A stretch of DNA of 64,000 bases from positions 122,903,961-122,967,960 of the forward strand of contig NC_092803.1 in the NCBI RefSeq assembly GCF_040954645.1, written 5' to 3'. The translations under genes and the position numbers were made by a program. Positions 46,479-57,969 of the stretch are shown here, one piece after another. Source of the stretch: Diabrotica undecimpunctata (lineage: Eukaryota; Arthropoda; Insecta; Coleoptera; Chrysomelidae). The notes under the pieces were generated by a model. The model worked only from the letters and a program-made list of their open reading frames with translations. It was not told the DNA's origin and did no database searches. The stretch's first letter is position 1, and each line of letters opens with the position of its first letter.

Positions 46479-47184
46479 GGTGGTCCTTAAGTAATTGTAC
46501 AAAAAGAAACAGTAGATTCTACACTTTAAAATATTACGATTTAAGCCAAACTGCTTTAATAAAATGTTGATATTAAGAAAGATACAGGGTGTTAAAGTGC
46601 AAATTTTAAATTTTATTTTTCGCTATAACTTTCATGTTTGTGAACATTTATGCTTAAAAATTTACAACTGGGTATTTTTAAATGTAAGAAATTTTAATTT
46701 AATGCACACTTTGATGTAGCTGATAGAGGGCGCCACATATGCCACATATGTGGCATAAATTTGCACTTAACTTTTTTGCTCTTTGAGTTACCTGTATTTA
46801 TGATACAAAATATTAAAGATACATTATTTTAACAAAAAAAAGGTATACCTGTTAATAACTTCAAAACTCAACAGTTGTCGAGATAATCGCATTTTACAAA
46901 TCAGCTGCATAATTCTGATTTAAGGCAATTACTCCAGAAACGAAGGAAAAATAGACAAAAACATTAATAAATCTAAATTTTGGTATAAAACACCTTTAAC
47001 TAAAGTTAATAGTTAAAGAAATATTAAATAAAATATTTATATCAGCAGGATAATTAATAATAGGATTTGACAAAAAATAGAATAATCGGATATTACATAA
47101 AACATTTTACGTTTTATGTTAAATTAAAGTCATAATCAAAATATTTTGTTTACAAACCAAATTAAGAAATAACATAACTTTTTG

Positions 47185-47400
47185 TCAAAGTAATTGTTCG
47201 ATATGTCCACCATTTTCTTTAATTCATTTGTCAATATATTCCATAAAAGATCGTCTCATATTAAATAGCATCATTGGTTTTAAAGAAACTGCTTCCCATA
47301 GTTGGTTGCGAATGTTTATGGGATTCTTATAGATACGTTGTTTTAATACGCCCCGTACACTAAAATCAAACCGATTAAATTCTGGGCTACGAGGTGGCTA
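47185..47400 (-). pseudogene. IS630/mariner-type transposase C-terminal remnant
   Basis: The minus strand reads PPRSPEFNRFDFSVRGVLKQ (a mutated SPDLTPLDFFLWGxLK), then RIYKNPINIRNQLWEAVSLK, MLFNMRRSFMEYIDK and ENGGHIEQLL. It is the C-terminal third of the same transposase group as 30440-30790. The catalytic-site region is damaged and the N-terminal part is gone. Confidence 0.8.
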
Positions 47401-48681
47401 TAATGTATAATGGATGAATATACTATTTTGGATACATATCCAAATCTTATGGTATATTATGGAACTACATCTTATTTGTCACAGAAGTTAAGTAATGTAT
47501 TAAACTGTGATGAATCTCATTCATTGGTTACTTATATACACACGGAATAACCTATCCATGACATTACTTATTTATATGATTACGTTACAGCTTACGAGTA
47601 ACTATAATTACATCTCGAACAAATGAACTATTATGATTAACTAACGAATTAATATTATGCTTAACTAAATTGCCTCTGTGTTTATTATATTTATAATGAT
47701 ATCGGTTATTAGGCCAACGATGATGTTTTTGTAAAAATGCTGAGTCTTTAAGGTTAGATTTGTAGCAAAAGTATTATAAACAAGACACATATGTGTTATT
47801 CAATACCCGTGCTTTAGTTTCTAATTGTCCTAATAAAAATGGGTAAATAATTTACGTAATGAATAATAAGTATTCTTTTGGGATTTTTTATAAATTAAAT
47901 AATTCTATTAATATCTCACCACATTGCCAAGGAATATGACCGCAACGACCAATCCAACGTTAAGAAAAGTTACATTTAAGTATGTTCTCACTGCCTTCTC
48001 CCTTGAATGTGGTGGTGTACCATCTTACATAAACCACATATTTTGGGTTTTCAGTATTTTACAATAGGGAAAAGTAATACAACGCCAGTAGGTATAGAAA
48101 CCTAAGCAGCGGTAGAAAAGGGAAATTGTAAACATAATGACGGCCAACGTCTGAATACGGACACGTCACTTAAAGAAGAAGATGAAGAATATTTTCTCCA
48201 ATAAGACATTTAGCAGCCATAACAAAAATTTTGTAATGTTACATTATCATCTTTAAGTTGTTTTAATAAGAATAAACTATGAATTATGCTTATTTACATG
48301 TATTCAGTGCTTTACCGCACAATTATCACAACTAAGAATTATTATGCAGCTGACTTTTAACATGCGATTATCTCGAAAACGGTTAAATTTTAAGGTTACT
48401 AACAAGTATACCTTTTCTGTGTAAAAATAATGTATCTTTAATATTTTTTAACACAAATAGAGCTAACTTAAAGAACAAAAAATTTAATCGCAAATATATG
48501 CCACGCATGTAGCATATGTGGCGCCCTCTATTAGTTACATTAAAGTATGTATAAAATTATAATATATCCTACACAATAGCATCCAATTTTAAATTTGTGT
48601 CCAAAAATATTAACAAACGTAAAAGTTACAGCGAAAAATAAAATTTTAAATTTCCACTTTAACACCCTGTATCTTTCTTAA

Positions 48682-51163
48682 CCCATTAGTGCTCAGAACT
48701 AAAAAAGTTTGAAAGTTGTAAATTTTTTTATAGATTTTATTACAAATAGTGTTACATATTTACTAAAAAATACATAAAAAAATCAAGGTCTGCTAAAAGG
48801 TTGTCAAAATGAGTGGCAACTTTAGTTGCCACTGAGCGCTTACGGTTTGGTAATAACCAAAAATTTTCTATGAAATAGAAATGTATTAAAAACTAATCGT
48901 GATTTAACAAAACTAGAGATACATATTATGGAAATTATTTATGGAAAGTTTCAAAGCAAGTCACATGTAGGGGTACATTACATTTATTACACAAGTATGT
49001 TGTTCTTCTTTGACACATTTTACATCTGCGGTACTTTGAGTCTCCTTTCGCGATAATGTGATTTTTCTTGTCCGTTCTTAGATCTTCCAAAACAGCGGAA
49101 GTGGAAAACGATGTATGCGGCCCGGGTTTAGTTGGAGAACAACCATATTTTGTAAGAAGCTGTAATACTACTTGTCTTCTAAATTGCAAGTATGGTAATT
49201 CGTGACTTAGAAGCCTATATAGAAGCCAACCTTGAACACAACATTCATCCACAGACCAAGCATAGAGTGGCCACCACTATTTTTTATTGCGAATTTTGCA
49301 TCTATATTGAGCAGTGAACTGATCATTAAGGTCAACACCTCCCATATTAGAATTATAGTGGGAAATGGCATCAGGCATTTTAATCATCATCTTCTTTTTT
49401 TCACGTTTACTAAACCGCTGAACATTTTTAAACGGCACTTCTGTGTGGCAGTTTGATAATACTGTTACAACAGCATTGTCATTCCATCTAATGGCTGTTA
49501 GCTTTCCATTAGATGTGGAATGTGTCGTCCCTCTATCACATTTCTTGAAAGATTCTTTCGGAGGTAAATTCATCCACTTTGCTATTCTATTTTCTCGCAA
49601 TGTTCCAGTTCCCCCAAGTCTCGTTTAGACAGTTCTTCAAGTAAGGACACAGAAGTGAATAAATTGTCAAAATATAATTTAGTCCCGCTAGGAACGTTGG
49701 CATATTCAGCAAGTCCTAGTACTACATTTCCTCCTTGTCCGAGTCCCGTATCAGGAAGCTTTGTATGTGCACCGCAGTATGGTTCAGCATGAGACACAAA
49801 TCCATTAGGGCTTGCAAAACCCACAATTTAAACCCAAAACGAATAGGTTTGCCCCGTACAAATTGTTTTGTAGGATGACGTCCATAATACGGAACTATGC
49901 TCTCATCTATAGCAACTGAATTTCCAACTGGTACTTACTTGAATGAATTATTTAGATAATCAAACAGAGGGCGAACCTTGTAAAACCTGTCAGTTTTTAT
50001 CTGCGAGTTATCATTTAGATGGAGATACCGTAATATATCCTCAAATCGACGTCTTCGCATTGCTTCTGCAACTATAGCTACCTTGCAGTCAGGTTCATTT
50101 TGCCAATACATCCGCTTACTCGGCAGTTGGTGGTAACCAGATAATAAGATTATTCCCAAGAAGACAGAAATTTCATCATAACTTACATTTAAACTATGCA
50201 CTCCCTTTTGTCCGGCATAAAAATTAGTTTGTGTAATGATATGTTCAATTAGAGTATCAGTAAAAAAGCATTTGAAAGCTTGAAGTGGAGAATTTACTGA
50301 GTTTTTCAAAAATTCCATAGTCGATGGTCCAGAGGGTATAGTAATGACAGGTAAATTCCAACTGTTTTCTTTATTTTGAGACCAAACACTGTTTGAAGAT
50401 GCAATTACTTTTCGCTTTTTATTTCCAATAGGTTTTGAAGTACCTGGCTGTGACAAATCAATATTTTTCTCATCCAAACAGATATTTACTGTACTGTTTG
50501 AATGATTCTCAACAATTTCCTCATCCAACTCAACAATCGCTTCTGATCTGAGGATTCTACCTGGTAAATGATTTGGATTTCCTTCAGTTTCGTCATCTGA
50601 TAAATCTGAATCTTCGTCTGTATCAGCTTCAGCAGATTCTATAGGAGGAACTATTCCTACAGACCTGATTCTTCTAAAAAAACTTGATCCGTAATTTTCT
50701 TCACAAGCTTTCATAATTTCATCTACGCTAAACGTATTATCTTCAGAAATACAAAGAAAAAAATAAATCATTCTAGTGCTCAGTGGCAACTAAAGTTGCC
50801 ACGTACCATACAATTTAGGGTACCATAATTATGTTATAATTTAATGAACAGTTAATTTTCTTAGATCAGTATATATAATAAACCTTTGGTTTAAAATGAA
50901 TTGAGTATGAACACAAAATATTATAAATTATCTAAAAAATACTTACATTTTTTAGGATCAAGTTTGGTTGCTGCAAAACTCTAATATTGAAATAAATACT
51001 AACGAGTACCTAACAAGTTTACAACCAAATTTGTAGGTTATAAATACATGTGGACACGCTAAAAATTATATACCACTTAAAAATAGGTCACACACAATAC
51101 ACAAGAGATTTTACGGGTGTTGAAAGTCACTGGCAACTAAAGTTGCCACTGAGCGCTAATGGG
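48682..51163 (-). mobile_element. piggyBac-type transposon at a TTAA site
   Basis: TTAA lies on each side (48678-48681 and 51164-51167). The left end is CCCATTAGTGCTCAG and the right end, on the minus strand, CCCATTAGCGCTCAGTGGCA. Joining the flanks restores the host element's GTATCTTTCTTAATATCAAC, which matches its other arm exactly in inverted form. The 18-bp palindrome TGGCAACTTTAGTTGCCA occurs three times in the element (48814-48831, 50784-50801, 51131-51148). Its transposase lies on the minus strand. Confidence 0.95.
48935..50771 (-). pseudogene. piggyBac transposase, nearly full length, several frame breaks
   Basis: The likely start is MIYFFLCISEDNTFSVDEIM at 50771. An acidic N-terminus (ADTDEDSDLSDDETEG) leads to the core AFKCFFTDTLIEHIITQTNF, SGYHQLPSKRMYWQNEPDCK and MRRRRFEDILRYLHLND. 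The catalytic Asp regions are SVAIDESIVPYYGRHP, KLYFDNLFTSVSLL and SNMGGVDLNDQF, all retained. The C-terminal Cys-rich domain is intact (YRRCKMCQRRTTYLCNKCNV…HVTCFETF). Breaks: a stop at about 49935, and frame changes near 49830, 49590 and 49262. Family transposases are about 550-600 residues, and this one would be close to that. It is inactive as it stands. Confidence 0.93.
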
Positions 51164-51258
51164 TTAATATCAACATTTTATAAAAGCAAGTTGGCTTAAA
51201 TCGTAATATTTTAATGTGCAGAATCTACGGTTTCTGTTTGTACAATTACTTAAGGACC

Positions 51259-51578
<320 letters not shown>

Positions 51579-51895
51579 CAAATACGTTGAATTGTAGAGC
51601 TAATGTCCTCAGTATTAAAGTAGGTTAAAAACGATCTGTGAAAAAGCATAAAATATCTCTTTTTGTTGGAAAGAAAAAACACCAACACAGCACTGTATCC
51701 AGGAATACATGACTTGTAACAATCTTACGAAGTCTATCTCAAGGAACCAATTTCACAAATGCATATGATTACATTTTGTTTTCAGATGTTTAACTTTCAC
51801 TTATCTTCAAAACTAATGAATATAAAAATGAAATGAAACTCTTTTTCATACATCTCAAAATGAGTATAATCGATATTTAAAAAACAATAACCTAC

Positions 51896-52012
51896 CTTCC
51901 TTGGTCTTCCCATCTTTTTCTTAGGCACGGGCGAAGCAGTAGCTGAGTCTGCCTCGCTAGGAGTCTCAACAACAACGGGCTCAGGTTCTTTTTCTTTAGG
52001 AGGACTAAGCGT
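51896..52012 (-). CDS. e(y)3: e(y)3 exon (c), AT-hook exon 3
   Basis: A 117-bp exon (39 codons), phase 0 at both ends, between acceptor TTTACAG and donor GTAGGT. It begins TLSPPKEKEPEPVVVETPSE and ends VPKKKMGRPRK. GRPRK is a strong AT-hook core placed exactly at the 3' border, as in the neighbouring exons. The frame joins cleanly to the previous exon (…RTRK) and the next (VPLEPRE…). The shared design with the 96-bp exon suggests the two arose by exon duplication. Confidence 0.88.
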
Positions 52013-52427
52013 CTGTAAAAAGATAAAACAACAACGGTAAAACAAATAACAGGCGAAGATATTAGCGCGTCTAGTACTTAAGTACTTCATTATCGACAAT
52101 AATTTTTACTCGGATGTCGAAAGCAGTAGGACTGATTTCTTAGTGTTAACAGGTATTTCTCTTGTATTTTTATAATAAAACTATTTGGCAGCTTCTAAAT
52201 TTGTTTTGCACTCCTCATTCTTTGCCAAGTATTGTACCTATCCTTGGATACTGATAGTATGTACTCAGAAAGGTACTCAGGAAGTCTACTTTTATATAAC
52301 ATTTCTACTTCATCTCAAATCTCATACATATTTGCAATAACGTTGTATATATTGTGACACATCAAAACTGTACCTTTTTTCTGCTTGTGGACAAAAGTTT
52401 ATTATTTTGCCAAGGTAAAGTTATTGA

Positions 52428-53512
52428 TAGATTATGAAGGCTTTTGACAAAGTCAAACACGATCAGCTAATAGAATGCTTGCAAAAAAAGAACCTGGATC
52501 CAAACGACATTAATACAATACGTGAACTCTACTGGAACCAAAACGCCTCTGTCAGAACTGAAATGGGTGATACTGAAACCATAAACATCCAAAGAGGAGT
52601 TAGACAAGGTTGTATACTATCACCATTATTATTCAACTTGTACTCAGAGGACATCTTTGCACATGATCTAGATGAAGCACAAGAAGGAATAAAAGTCAAT
52701 GGAAAAATCGTGAACAATATCAGGTATACCGATGATACAGTACTGATTGCTGGCACTGAAGAAGAACTACAAATTCTGTTAACCAAAATAGTGCAAGAAG
52801 GAGAACTATACGGCCTTAAGGTGAATGTAAAAAAAAACCAAAACAATGGTAGTTTCAAAAAAAAACAAACACCAGTTATAAACATACTAGTCAACAACAA
52901 TCTAGTTGAACAAGTGAAAAAGTTTAAGTATCTAGGCTGTTGGATACATGAAACCTTAGACCAAGAACAAGAGGTTAAATGTAGAATAGAACAGGTAAGA
53001 AACACCTTCTTAAAGATGCGACAGTTACTCACTACCCGTAATCTTGATTTGTCCCTACGATACCGCATGATAAAGTGTTATGTATATAGTGTACTACTAC
53101 ACGTCGTGGAAGCTTGGGCGTTTTCAGTCAGCTCGTTACGACGTTTAGAGAGCTTTGAGATGTGGGTATTTCGTCGTATGCTGAAAATTCCATGGACCGA
53201 CCGCGTTAGAAATGAAGAAGTTTTAAGGCGTATGAATAGAGAACGTGAACTTACAGAAATTGTCAAGAAGCGTAAAACGTCTTATCTTGGACACACATTT
53301 AGACACGACAGGTATAACTTCCTTCAGCTTATCATAGAAGGGAAAATAGAAGGCAGACGCGACCCGGGTAGACGACAAATGACCTGGATGCGCAACATCA
53401 AAGATTGGACAGGATTAGACTTTCAAAGTTTAATAAGGAAAGCCCAAAATAGGGAAGACTTTGCAGAGGTCATCGCCAACTTTCGCTAAGAAGACGGAAC
53501 CTAAACAAGAAG
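52428..53512 (+). mobile_element. RTE-like LINE, 5'-truncated, long RT frame
   Basis: An 11-bp duplication AAAGTTATTGA (52417-52427 and 53513-53523) flanks it. The frame 52434-53489 (351 aa) begins at KAFDKVKHDQLIECLQKKNL, just after motif A. A small deletion (GATTATGAAGG, two bases short of the usual DYEKAF) destroys the frame at the edge. It continues NIQRGVRQGCILSPLLFNLY (motif B), NNIRYTDDTVLIAG (motif C with Ala changed to Thr), FKYLGCWIHE (motif E), and a full C-terminus ending EVIANFR-stop. It sits in the 2.1-kb e(y)3 intron. Confidence 0.92.
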
Positions 53513-53523
53513 AAAGTTATTGA

Positions 53524-54101
53524 ACGAAGTGTTAAAAAAACTTACTGACAGGTATAATTTGTAATTCTGTATAATATGTGGTATTTTACAGATACAGAAT
53601 GTAAATGAAGTCTGCTGAACCTAACTCATCCACTCTTCGGGACAATATTGTTTCTTTTTCTATCAAACTAAATCTTCAGTAACATGAAAGGAATGAGCGA
53701 CCTCTTTCTGGAAACCTGTGATGTAATTTTTCAAAAGATCAAGTTGCTGGTCTACTTTTTTCTTGCCGTCATAAATATACACAGATGAATTTCCAGTTTT
53801 ACCAAAATAAGAACATGGGAAATACACAAAAAGAAAGTTCTATTGATAATAAAACATGATTGCATCAACAGACTTTGCAGTTGCACAAACTTAGATCTTC
53901 CTTTTGTTCAAACGAAGATTATGTTCCGTTTTTATCCTACTAATCTAGATATGATTTGTTTAAAATTGGTCCTAGTTGGCGGAACCTTAGATTTTTGTAA
54001 AATAGTTTCCAGAAATTCTTCCATTTACATTGTAACCATTTCTAAATAAAGAATATTAAATCTGCACCGGGTTGTGCATTTTCTATATAACAAAATCTTA
54101 C
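53524..54101. other. intron, no gene seen
   Basis: Short frames only, between the LINE and the 96-bp e(y)3 exon. Confidence 0.5.
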
Positions 54102-54197
54102 CTTGCGAGTTCTTCCTGGTTTTTTCTTCTGTGTAGCTGCCTCTTTTTCTGCAGTTGGTTCAACCTCTTTTGACTGATCGCCTGCTGGACTTATCGA
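54102..54197 (-). CDS. e(y)3: e(y)3 exon (b), AT-hook-like exon 2
   Basis: A 96-bp exon (32 codons), phase 0 at both ends, between acceptor TTTCAG and donor GTAAGA. It encodes SISPAGDQSKEVEP, then an acidic/alanine linker, ending in KKKPGRTRK. The ending resembles an AT-hook, although the core proline comes before Gly-Arg (PGR-T-R) rather than after it, so DNA binding by this copy is uncertain. Its layout (serine/proline start, acidic linker, basic end exactly at the donor) repeats that of the exons on either side. Because it is phase 0-0, skipping it would keep the frame. Confidence 0.85.
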
Positions 54198-54912
54198 CTG
54201 AAATTTGTACCATATTGTATGTAAAAAAATGTAAAAAATATAATAAATGATTTAAGCAGTTTGATTTTGTTTTAAAAATGAGAATTACCGATGTACAGTT
54301 TTTTGACTTCTCTCGACAATGAACTCGCATTTATGAAAAATCATTTTTAATAAAAAATAAAAAAAATCATAAAAAGTTCCATTGGTAATACAATTTTAAT
54401 TATTAAATGATATATAAAATATATATTCTTTTTTTAATACACTTCTCGAAACACCAAAGTTTGGACATCATTGCGTAAACACTTATTGAGTAGAACTATT
54501 AATGTCAAATAATGTATTTTATTTCCATAAATAAACAATGCATGGCCTCATGAAATCGAGAAAAAAAAAGAAGAACTTATTCTAAGCACCTCCCGGCAAG
54601 CATTGACTGTGGAAACTTATGATAATGACTCCTAAAACGAGAAAATAGTTTGCATATAAAGCTGCGAGTCATCGTCGGCAGTGAAGAACACCCTCACCAG
54701 TCATTTAGAACCCTAACGGAAAAGCAACTATTCAGATGCATAGCACAACTCCAAGGATTATTGTGCGGTGATCTTCCGGACCTTGGATGCACCAGAGGTA
54801 GGTGTGAGTGAGAGAAACTTAGTGTCAATTAGAGCATAACTCGATTTCAAGAAGAATCTAAGAGAAGTAGTAACATCACCAGAAATACAGGGATTAGTCC
54901 ATTGCCACTATA

Positions 54913-55579
54913 GAGCGTTTCACGTTAAGAAATTAACATTGCGGAGATAGGGCCATGTATTTCTTATGGACGATAGAAGCGCAGCGAGGCCACGATGAAC
55001 ACAAGCGCGATTCAGGGTTGTATAATTTGTATTTTCGTTTTCACAGACATGAATTGAATTAATGTTTTTTAATGTAATTGACCAAAAGTGTCCATTCGAA
55101 ACAAGAGATGAAAAGTAGGGAAAATGATTTTAATTAAATAAATAGTATTTACAAAAGATAATTTTATTTTATCTTATTTTAATTATAGTAACGATAGTTT
55201 ATTTGTTTTTCGGTAAGAATATCATATACCATGAATCATAGAAATCAGTAGAAAATATTGCTTAGTTAAATCATGCACTTTGTCGGCTATTAAAGATTTA
55301 AAAGGAAATAAACGGACCGCTTGGAATGCATATATCTAATTACTAATTGCAACTTAAAATAATACGGTGTACATATGTCAGCGATTTTATGTCGTTCTCT
55401 GAGACTACATAGTGATAATAAGGTTTTGTGGTTCTTCAGTTGTTATTCTGACTTTACAGTTAAATGTTAATTGAAAATGGAAATTCGAAAAATATATCGA
55501 CAATCTAGTAAACCGCTGCCCGAGAGTTTTGGCAACACTGATCTCCATAAACCTGTTATTTTCTTAACGTGGAACGCTG
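54913..55579. mobile_element. MITE with TA-flanked inverted ends
   Basis: The left end is GAGCGTTTCACGTTAAGAAA and the right end, on the minus strand, CAGCGTTCCACGTTAAGAAA. TA borders both sides (54911-54912 and 55580-55581). It is about 667 bp long with no transposase frame. It lies in the first e(y)3 intron seen. Confidence 0.8.
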
Positions 55580-55639
55580 TATAGTCATAATTTTGTTATA
55601 AACGCATATTATATGGACAAGTAAAGATATTAACTTAAG

Positions 55640-55945
55640 AAATGAGCAACTTTTGGAATATATTCTTGAGTGTAATGTCGATCATTTGTGCCTTCTATGC
55701 AACAAAGTTTTTACCAATGACACTATGAAGCCATCTAAAGTGGAAGTTCATTTAAGAAAATATCACCCAGGTTGATGATGATGGTTTGCGAGTATCTTAC
55801 AATAGCTCGTTGCTTATATCAAAATCCTGAAAACCGCATACTATCGGAGAACAATTACTTTTGCCAGCCGTTGAAGAGGTTTTGAAAACTGTTCTACAGA
55901 AATTTGCATCTGATATCATTAAAAAAAAATTAAAAAAGACGACGA
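55640..55945 (+). pseudogene. hAT/ZBED-type transposase, N-terminal fragment
   Basis: It reads NVDHLCLLCNKVFTNDTMKP, SKVEVHLRKYHPG, a BED zinc finger (C-x2-C … H-x3-5-H). After stops come SSLLISKS, KPHTIGEQLLLPAVEEVLKT and VLQKFASDIIKKK. The KPHTIGE-LLPA block is diagnostic of ZBED5/SCAND3-like hAT transposases. The catalytic domain is absent. It ends 50 bp before the e(y)3 exon at 55996. Confidence 0.85.
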
Positions 55946-55995
55946 ACAATAATTGAATATCAATTTTATTTAAACAAAATTTAAAATTTGCTTAC

Positions 55996-56357
55996 CCTCT
56001 TTGGTCTTCCTCTTTTTCTAAGCACAGGTGAAGGTGTATTCGATTTCGCCACTGACAGACTCCCTCTTAAACTAATACTTTTCCCTGCGTCTATTGAAGA
56101 CACTGAATCATCTTTGCCATCATCCAATAAAATTACACTGCCGCTATCCTGAGACCTGGAATCCTCACTAATTGTTATAGGAGAATCTACTTTGGATTCT
56201 ATGATCTGAACATCTTCTGCATTATCATTTTCTTTTTGTTTTATCTTGTCATTTATATTTTCTTTTCGAGATCTTTTAGCTTCTATTGGACATTCGAGAC
56301 TTTGATCTCGTTGTGAAACCTTTGACTCAGTCGCTGAATTTGATTTGCTTTCACCTC
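55996..56357 (-). CDS. e(y)3: e(y)3 exon (a), AT-hook exon 1
   Basis: This is the most 5' exon found. The acceptor lies at 56358-56359 (TTGTAG on the minus strand) and the donor GTAAGC sits just below 55996. The frame enters with two bases that complete a codon begun in an unseen upstream exon, and leaves in phase 0. It encodes about 120 residues: a Ser/Lys/Glu-rich acidic stretch containing SVILLDDGKDD, then TPSPVLRKRGRPKR at the very end. RGRP is a canonical AT-hook core, which binds the minor groove of AT-rich DNA. It has no in-frame ATG, so it is not the first coding exon. The acceptor pyrimidine tract is weak, which makes the upstream border the least certain part. Confidence 0.82.
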
Positions 56358-57480
56358 CTACAATAGATCACATATTAAAAATTAAATATGTAGACAAAAA
56401 AACTGAAAGTGAACTTCTTTTAAGGCTTTTATTTTTCTTTAGTGTGAATAAATGCACCCGGCAACCATCAATCGCTCTATATTTTGTGTATATGTAAATA
56501 ATGCCCACAATCCGCAAAGAAGGAATGTTTTCTTGAATTTTGCGGTGTTTCGCAATATTTTCGGCATATTATTGAAGTAAAGGTGGCAATAAGATTGTAC
56601 TCCGTCTGTTCTGTTAATGTAACTGATATTCGAAGGAAAAATACAAAATATAATTAGTATAAGAGATGTTATAATAAATAATAAATCTTTAAAAGGCATT
56701 TGGTAAGGGTAAGAAGGGAATATACTCTTACTTGCTAAAAAATGTCAAACTACCTTCATGTAGTACTTCCTGTTGCATAAACAACGAGGCACTGACGACC
56801 AAGTGGCTACCGGAATAAGAAGTACTTCACTTCCCAGTAAACAGGTTTGTGGAAGAATTGACTAATGTTGGGCCAACTCGTTATCCTGGAGTCAAGAAAT
56901 TGGCCCAAAGGCAGATGAACTAATGCAATTAGTCAACATCTGCATTAGGATGCAGAAGTCATCACAGATAACCATAGCATTGAGGAAAATCTGATCTCCG
57001 GGGGGAGCAAGTATGAACAATGATGTGAAGTTACATAATTTTTGACAATAATGTACAAAATTTAAAGTAAAACTGGACGAATCGCAAAAAATGGATTACC
57101 AGACATGGCTTATATACCATCAAGTGGCAAATAAAAGTGTGAACTTTTTGTAAAAGGTATGATTTAAAAGCCTATAAAAAACATCATTTTTTATCAACGA
57201 GGAAGTTTTTGAGGTACAATTACATTTTAAGTTCTTAATTTAATAATTACACATCATTGAATGGAACTGTAATATGCCCTTGAAATGAAGATGTTGGCCC
57301 AGTTTATGTAATATGACCGCTGGTCAAAAAATTATTACATCGAGGTCATGTAATAATTTCCCCGCTCGAAGACCTCAAAATTTCCAAAAGATGGAAAAGA
57401 TGGTGCAATCATACGATACCAAAACGATTAAAATAATGGCAAATCAAAAACACATAAATATTCTAAAATGACCAAAATAT
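56358..57480. other. no supported gene; possible decayed LINE pieces
   Basis: This is the intron upstream of the first e(y)3 exon found. 56760-57010 has more complex sequence with LINE-like composition, but no reliable motif. I looked for an upstream e(y)3 exon ending in phase 1 and could not support one. Confidence 0.4.
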
Positions 57481-57489
57481 ATCCGTAGT

Positions 57490-57960
57490 TGATAAAAAAT
57501 CATTGGTAGGCAAATTTAGAGAACCAGGTATTGATAACATACCAGCCGAAATTTTCAAAATTGGAGGACACACACTAAGAGGCAAGCTCAGTTGTAGAGA
57601 CTACAGAGGCATATCCTTACTGTGTGAGTCATAAGGTATTTACACGGGTCATAACCAGGTTCACTTCACACACAACAAATCATAGAAGAATACCAGATCG
57701 GATTCAGACCAGGACAATCAACTATTGACTAGTTATTCAATGTAAAAAAATACTAGCTTCTTCGTAGATTTTAGACAAGTCTATAACATAAACAGAGAAA
57801 CTATATTTCCTGATGCGAGAACTTGGTATATCAAGGAAATTGGTAAAATTAGTTCAAGCCACCATGACTCACACAGAAGTGCAGTATGAATCCAAAAACA
57901 ACTGACAGATCCCTTCCAGATAACTGAAGGGCTAAATCAGCGTGACAGGGACAGAAACAG
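57490..57960 (+). pseudogene. LINE RT N-terminal fragment
   Basis: Pieces in shifting frames: LVGKFREPGIDNIPAEIFKI, LSCRDYRGISLL (RT block 0), EYQIGFRPGQSTID, FFVDFRQVYNINRETIF (motif A with the usual DFKxAYDS altered) and DPFQITEGLNQRD (motif B, damaged). It is a third LINE type, decayed. Confidence 0.7.
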
Positions 57961-57969
57961 GGAGAAAAT

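Noticed and set aside
52529..53068. 179-aa minus frame
   Set aside because: Antisense shadow of the LINE at 52428-53512; no domain of its own.
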